Assembly: GCA_036339295.1 (NCBI GenBank)
Contig: JAYZBK010000101.1
Location: 1 to 10,414 of the forward strand
Length of the DNA stretch: 10,414 bases
Reading direction: 5' to 3'
DNA from: GCA-002862325 sp036339295
GTDB lineage: Bacteria > Planctomycetota > Phycisphaerae > Phycisphaerales > SM1A02
Numbering within the stretch: the first letter of the stretch is position 1; every line of letters begins with the position of its first letter. The translations under genes and the position numbers were made by a program. This document shows, piece after piece, positions 6,075-10,414 of this stretch. The notes under the pieces were generated by a model that saw only the letters and a list, made by a program, of their open reading frames with translations, was not told where the DNA came from and did no database searches.

Positions 6075-7208
6075 ATGAACCGCAGAACACCTGGCTTCAC
6101 GATCGTCGAGGTTCTGGTGGTCGTCTCGATCATCGCCCTCCTCATCGCGATCCTCCTGCCGGCGATCGGCAAGGCGAGGGACGCCGCCCGCCAGACCCAG
6201 TCATCGGGCAACCTCCGCAACCTCGCGATGGCGAACATGGCGTACGCCTCCGACTGGAGCGATCGTCAGTTCACCGGCTGCCCCGACGACATCGGGATCG
6301 TGGGCGGGGATCCGAACGTCTACAACGACACCGTGGGTTGCATGGGCCAGCTGCTCGCGGGCTACGACCAGAACGGCGAGCTCTTCGGCGCCTGGTGCGG
6401 TGGGAACCTTTGCGAAGGGGTCGCGGGCGATCCGCTGACCTGGAGCCTGACGTTCCACCTCCTCTACCAGCCCCTGTCGTACAACGTGCCACCGTCCGCG
6501 ATCGTGTTCGGCGGCTTCCGGACGCCCAACAACAAGGCGTTCAACAGCTATGTCGGCAGCCGCTTCTACGATCCGATCTTCTGGGCGCCGAAGGACGTGA
6601 TCACCCAGCGGCTCGCGGAACCGTTCTTCGAGTATCCCGAGGAGTTCCGGGTGCCGGAGAACGAGGCGGAGGTCGGACGAATCGTCTGGTCGAGCTACGT
6701 GTGGAGTCCGTCCGCGATGTTCCATCCCGACGTGCACTCGCACTGCGGCTTCAGGAACCCGCGTTCGTTCCCCGCGGCCTACAAGTCGCCGGGCCTCGGC
6801 CAGTGCCGCTTCCCCGACATGAAGACGTGGATGCTCGAGCACCACTGGCTCCAGAACAACGAGTCGGAGGCCAACCCGAGCTTCGACGGCGAGGATCCGT
6901 CCTGGATGTTCAACCAGGGCTACAACTCCGTGCCGATCACCCTGTTCTTCGACGGACACGTCGCCCCGGTCGGTGTTCGCGAGGCGATGGACGCCGACGG
7001 CCGTGCCCGGAACCTGCACGAGTCGAACAACCTCTGCGGCAACTGCACGACCAACACGGGTTGCGAGACGGGGCTCTGGCACCGAGGAACCCAGCTCGGC
7101 ATCGACGGCTACTACGGCCAGTACAGCTACGACACGCTGGTGAACTCGAGCTACCACATCCTGACCACCGACGGCATCCAGGGCCGGGACGTGCTTTCCG
7201 CCCAGTGA
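6075..7208 (+). CDS. Type II secretion/type IV pilus-like pseudopilin with C-terminal DG motif (paralog 2)
   Basis: A 377-aa paralog of the preceding protein. The prepilin leader is only MNRRTPG (1-7), followed by FTIVEVLVVVS with the conserved Glu at position 12 and a hydrophobic helix to about 30. Shared blocks in the same order include WCGG (107-110), KAFNSYVGSRFYD (154-166), FWAPKDVI (169-176), SYVWSPSAMFHPDV (207-220), EHHWLQNNESEANPSF (255-270), FFDGHV (291-296) and GQYSYDTLVN near the end. It has 9 Cys, all apparently matching positions in paralog 1. The main divergence is around residues 112-150, where paralog 1 has four additional Cys in and after its Gly-rich part. GAGGA at 6064-6068, 6 nt before ATG, supports the start. 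By eye codon use is less restricted than in paralog 1, suggesting lower expression. Function unknown beyond export through a prepilin peptidase pathway, which is inferred. Confidence 0.88.
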   Translation: MNRRTPGFTIVEVLVVVSIIALLIAILLPAIGKARDAARQTQSSGNLRNLAMANMAYASDWSDRQFTGCPDDIGIVGGDPNVYNDTVGCMGQLLAGYDQNGELFGAWCGGNLCEGVAGDPLTWSLTFHLLYQPLSYNVPPSAIVFGGFRTPNNKAFNSYVGSRFYDPIFWAPKDVITQRLAEPFFEYPEEFRVPENEAEVGRIVWSSYVWSPSAMFHPDVHSHCGFRNPRSFPAAYKSPGLGQCRFPDMKTWMLEHHWLQNNESEANPSFDGEDPSWMFNQGYNSVPITLFFDGHVAPVGVREAMDADGRARNLHESNNLCGNCTTNTGCETGLWHRGTQLGIDGYYGQYSYDTLVNSSYHILTTDGIQGRDVLSAQ

Positions 7209-7247
7209 TCCGGATCGGCCCCCGGTCCCCCATCCGAATTCCACGGC

Positions 7248-7276
7248 CATCGCCGCGTCGCCTCGACGCGGCGATG
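7248..7276. terminator. Perfect 13-bp hairpin between convergent genes
   Basis: CATCGCCGCGTCG (7248-7260) and CGACGCGGCGATG (7264-7276) are exact inverted repeats around a 3-nt loop. It lies 39 bp after the pseudopilin 2 stop and 26 bp from the DUF1294 stop on the other strand, the place for a bidirectional terminator. Neither side has a proper T tract, so efficiency is uncertain. Confidence 0.65.
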
Positions 7277-7302
7277 TCCTTCGATGGCCGGTGAACGGAC
7301 CT

Positions 7303-7599
7303 CTAGCGGGGCGGGCCCCCGGACAGCCATGCATCCCGGGTGATCACCAGACCCGCGACCCATGCCGCGACGATCGCCCAGTAGACGACCAGGTAGGACG
7401 GCTTTCGCGTCTTGTGCCTGAAGACGAGCATCGCAAGTCCGGCTCCCGGCCAGCCTCCGATCAGCTCGAGGGCATGGAGCCTCGCCTCGGGCGTCCTCGC
7501 CCGACCGTGGCGGGCCGCCGCCTTGTCCCGTCCGTGCCAGAGGAACGCGACGAGGCTGATGAAGACGAACCAGGCCGGGACCAGCCAGGCCGGGATCAC
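7303..7599 (-). CDS. DUF1294 family small membrane protein
   Basis: A 98-aa protein matching the DUF1294 pattern (PF06961): a first membrane helix at about 4-22, the DKAAA element at 25-29, RTPEARLHALELIGGWPGA (35-53), RHKTRKPSY (61-69), and a second membrane helix at about 70-87. The family's function is not established. The start is GTG 7599, whose GTGA overlaps the TGA of the upstream gene; GGAGG at 7607-7611 lies 7 nt before it. Open sequence further upstream in this frame is Arg-rich shadow of the neighbouring gene. The stop is TAG. The overlap implies co-translation with the 123-aa protein, possibly as partners in the membrane. Confidence 0.85.
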   Translation of the reverse strand: MIPAWLVPAWFVFISLVAFLWHGRDKAAARHGRARTPEARLHALELIGGWPGAGLAMLVFRHKTRKPSYLVVYWAIVAAWVAGLVITRDAWLSGGPPR

Positions 7600-7967
7600 C
7601 CGACCGCCTCCGTCGCCCCGAGGGCGAGATCGACGATCCACCAGAGGACGACGCCGGCGACGACGGCCGCGAGTCCGGCGAGCGATGCGACGCGGCGACG
7701 GAACACTCGGTTCCTCGCCTCGTCGACCCAGTAGCGGCCGTCCTCGGTGCGATGCGCGACACCTCGTCGAACCGCGGGTTCGATGAGGTACTGCCGCGGG
7801 ACGCCGATCTTGTCCAGCCGCCTCGCCCTCTCGGGCGAGGTCGCCTTCGCGGCGATGAGCTTCGCCACCGGGCCCGGGGGCTGCTTGAGGAGCATGGCCG
7901 CGATCATCAGCGGCATGCCGATGATCCCGAGCGCCCCGAGTCCTCCCATCGCCAGGGTGTGGCTCAT
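7596..7967 (-). CDS. Unknown two-TM membrane protein downstream of groEL
   Basis: I do not recognise a family for this 123-aa protein. It has a hydrophobic N-terminal segment (about 7-27, Gly/Met/Leu-rich), a basic linker, a soluble middle with IEPAVRRGVAHRTEDGRYWVDEARNRVFRR (62-91), and a second membrane helix (about 94-116) with a WW pair. The start at ATG 7967 is supported by GGAG seven nt upstream; the frame remains open further up but that part overlaps the hairpin and the groEL end. It shares a GTGA overlap with the DUF1294 gene and lies 79 bp after groEL on the same strand, across a strong hairpin. The regular codon pattern, ribosome site and coupling argue for a real gene; function is unknown. 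Confidence 0.75.
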   Translation of the reverse strand: MSHTLAMGGLGALGIIGMPLMIAAMLLKQPPGPVAKLIAAKATSPERARRLDKIGVPRQYLIEPAVRRGVAHRTEDGRYWVDEARNRVFRRRVASLAGLAAVVAGVVLWWIVDLALGATEAVG

Positions 7968-7983
7968 CGTCGAGCTCCAAGTG

Positions 7984-8017
7984 ACACGCCCGGGCGAGAC
8001 GACTCGCCCGGGCGTGT
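7984..8017 (-). terminator. Perfect 15-bp hairpin after groEL
   Basis: ACACGCCCGGGCGAG (7984-7998) and CTCGCCCGGGCGTGT (8003-8017) form a perfect stem with a 4-nt loop, 29 bp past the groEL stop. On the minus strand it is followed by CACTTGG rather than a U tract, so it may be an inefficient terminator or an RNA-stabilising/processing stem. The Shine-Dalgarno site of the 123-aa protein begins just after it. Confidence 0.6.
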
Positions 8018-8046
8018 TGTGGTCTTGGACGTTGCCGATCCCTCGA

Positions 8047-9681
<1,635 letters not shown>

Positions 9682-9698
9682 GTGTTTTCCTTCAATGT

Positions 9699-9714
9699 CC
9701 GCCGGAAGCGGCGG
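9699..9714 (-). promoter_or_regulatory. Small hairpin just upstream of the groEL ribosome-binding site
   Basis: CCGCCG (9699-9704) and CGGCGG (9709-9714) pair perfectly around a 4-nt loop. It sits about 6 nt before the AAGGA site of groEL. It could influence ribosome access or mRNA processing; this is inference from position only. Confidence 0.45.
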
Positions 9715-9730
9715 TTGGATTCTCGGATGG

Positions 9731-9747
9731 GCCGTGCCGGGCACGGC
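9731..9747 (-). promoter_or_regulatory. Hairpin in the gap between the 72-aa ORF and groEL
   Basis: GCCGTGC (9731-9737) and GCACGGC (9741-9747) are exact inverted repeats with a 3-nt loop, 28 bp after the stop of the 72-aa ORF. There is no T tract on the minus strand, so it does not look like a standard terminator. A processing or stabilising stem separating groES from groEL messages is possible. Confidence 0.45.
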
Positions 9748-9775
9748 TCTCGGTGGGGCGAACGTCTCGGCCCCG

Positions 9776-9994
9776 TCAGGTGGTTCCCGGAAGCTGGATC
9801 TCGATCCAGGCGATTCCGCCCGGATTCACGAGGTACTCCCGTTCACCATCGGTGAGCTTCAGGAGACCGTCGTCCTCGACCGGAATCAGCAGGGCCTTCT
9901 CGATCTCGAGGCTGGCACCGGCCGCGAAGCTGATTCGGACGGCACGGTTGCCGTCGAGCGTCGCGAACGCGGTTCGAAGTTCCTCGACGAGCAA
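9776..9994 (-). CDS. Unknown 72-aa protein encoded between groES and groEL
   Basis: No family recognised. The predicted protein begins with a helix-like MLVEELRTAFATLDG and continues with alternating hydrophobic residues typical of beta strands, including LLKLTDGEREYLVNPGGIAWIEI (44-66). This latter pattern (strand, DG turn, xYLVNPxxIxWIE) loosely recalls small FlbD-like or Sm-like beta-barrel proteins, but that is only a resemblance. The start is TTG 9994, with GGAG 9 nt upstream; no ATG or GTG is available because the frame is closed by the groES stop itself at 10028-10030. Protein composition is balanced rather than Arg-rich like out-of-frame shadows, and the ORF fits the groES-groEL gap neatly (33 bp after groES, 94 bp before groEL), so I consider it real. 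It would be co-transcribed with the chaperonin genes. Confidence 0.72.
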   Translation of the reverse strand: MLVEELRTAFATLDGNRAVRISFAAGASLEIEKALLIPVEDDGLLKLTDGEREYLVNPGGIAWIEIQLPGTT

Positions 9995-10003
9995 GGGTGT
10001 CGG

Positions 10004-10007
10004 CTCC
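10004..10007 (-). promoter_or_regulatory. Shine-Dalgarno GGAG deciding the TTG start of the 72-aa ORF
   Basis: GGAG on the minus strand lies 9 nt before TTG 9994. It is located in the 33-bp gap after the groES stop, where no other feature explains it. Confidence 0.5.
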
Positions 10008-10027
10008 GGTGACGAACGAGGGTCGGA

Positions 10028-10318
10028 TCAGTCGACGATGCCGAGGATGTCGTCCTCGGTCATGATGAGGAGCTCCTCGCCGTCGATCTTGACTTCGGTG
10101 CCGGCGTACGAGCTGAAGATCACGGTCTCGCCCTTCTTCACGGTGAACGGCAGGTACTCGCCGGTCTCCTTGTTCAGGTTGCCGCTGCCGAGCGCGACCA
10201 CGGTCCCGGTCTTGGGCTTGTCCTTGGCGGACTCGGGAAGAAAGATGCCGGAGTCGGTCTTGGTGGCGGCCTCCTGGCGCTTGACGATGAGCTTGTCGCC
10301 GAGCGGTCGAACGTTCAT
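10028..10318 (-). CDS. groES: Co-chaperonin GroES (Hsp10)
   Basis: Heptameric lid of the GroEL folding chamber. The 96-aa protein has the family N-terminus MNVRPLGDKLIVKR, the mobile loop EAATKTDSGIFLPESAKDK (16-34) whose hydrophobic IFL tripeptide contacts GroEL, TGTVVALGSG (38-47), the GETVIFSSYAGTEVKIDGEE strands (63-82) and the end EDDILGIVD. Length and all core positions are standard. ATG 10318 is preferred over upstream in-frame codons because GGAG (10327-10330) lies 8 nt before it. It is the first gene of a leftward operon continuing with the 72-aa ORF and groEL. Confidence 0.98.
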   Translation of the reverse strand: MNVRPLGDKLIVKRQEAATKTDSGIFLPESAKDKPKTGTVVALGSGNLNKETGEYLPFTVKKGETVIFSSYAGTEVKIDGEELLIMTEDDILGIVD

Positions 10319-10414
10319 GGTTCTCACTCCGTTTGAGCGTTGGGGGGGGTGGAAAGAGAGTGGATCGTGAGATCAACGAGTGGACGAGTAGGGGTTCACG
10401 CCGCGGGCCATCGG
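10319..10414 (-). other. Leader/promoter region of the groES operon (partial)
   Basis: The last 96 bp of the window lie upstream of groES. Besides the Shine-Dalgarno site there is a run of eight G on the plus strand (10342-10349; C8 in the mRNA sense). I see no CIRCE inverted repeat (TTAGCACTC-N9-GAGTGCTAA) and no good heat-shock or sigma-70 promoter; the promoter may lie beyond the window edge. Confidence 0.5.

Noticed and set aside
10320..10345. CTCACTCC/TTTGAG inverted repeat as a CIRCE operator
   Set aside because: Only four bases pair and the spacing and sequence do not match TTAGCACTC-N9-GAGTGCTAA.

Overview
The window is GC-rich, almost fully coding bacterial DNA. It most resembles a planctomycete, probably of the class Phycisphaerae. 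The best clue is a tandem pair of large H-X9-DG-like pseudopilin proteins, of a style abundant in Planctomycetota. The high GC content and the GroES/GroEL sequences are compatible with this. The taxonomic call is inference; no marker gene was searched.

Layout. Positions 2-2636 (+) hold a probable transcription unit. It contains the C-terminal part of arginyl-tRNA synthetase (argS), which runs in from the left edge and carries an in-frame TAA at 50-52 where the family has a conserved Tyr. Uracil phosphoribosyltransferase (upp) and a solitary beta-class N6/N4 DNA methyltransferase follow. The methyltransferase ends in a 12-bp tandem repeat encoding SAGR units. Positions 4295-2650 (-) hold a convergent two-gene operon: a glycosylasparaginase-type Ntn hydrolase and a PduO-type cob(I)alamin adenosyltransferase, joined by an ATGA overlap. 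A 456-bp divergent intergenic region (4296-4751) carries a terminator-like hairpin with a T7 run. It leads into two paralogous cysteine-rich pseudopilins (4752-5912 and 6075-7208, +), separated by a very strong C(UUCG)G-loop terminator.

The rest reads leftward from the right edge. It runs groES, a 72-aa unknown ORF with a TTG start, groEL, a 123-aa unknown two-TM protein, and a DUF1294 membrane protein coupled to it by a GTGA overlap. A perfect 13-bp hairpin separates this unit from the convergent second pseudopilin gene. A perfect 15-bp hairpin separates groEL from the membrane pair. Two small hairpins sit between the 72-aa ORF and groEL.

Most genes are housekeeping (translation, pyrimidine salvage, cobalamin activation, chaperonin). 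The least explained parts are the pseudopilin pair with its leader, the small ORF inside groES-groEL, the membrane pair behind groEL, and the nonsense codon in argS. I saw no CRISPR array, tRNA, rRNA, insertion sequence or phage gene.
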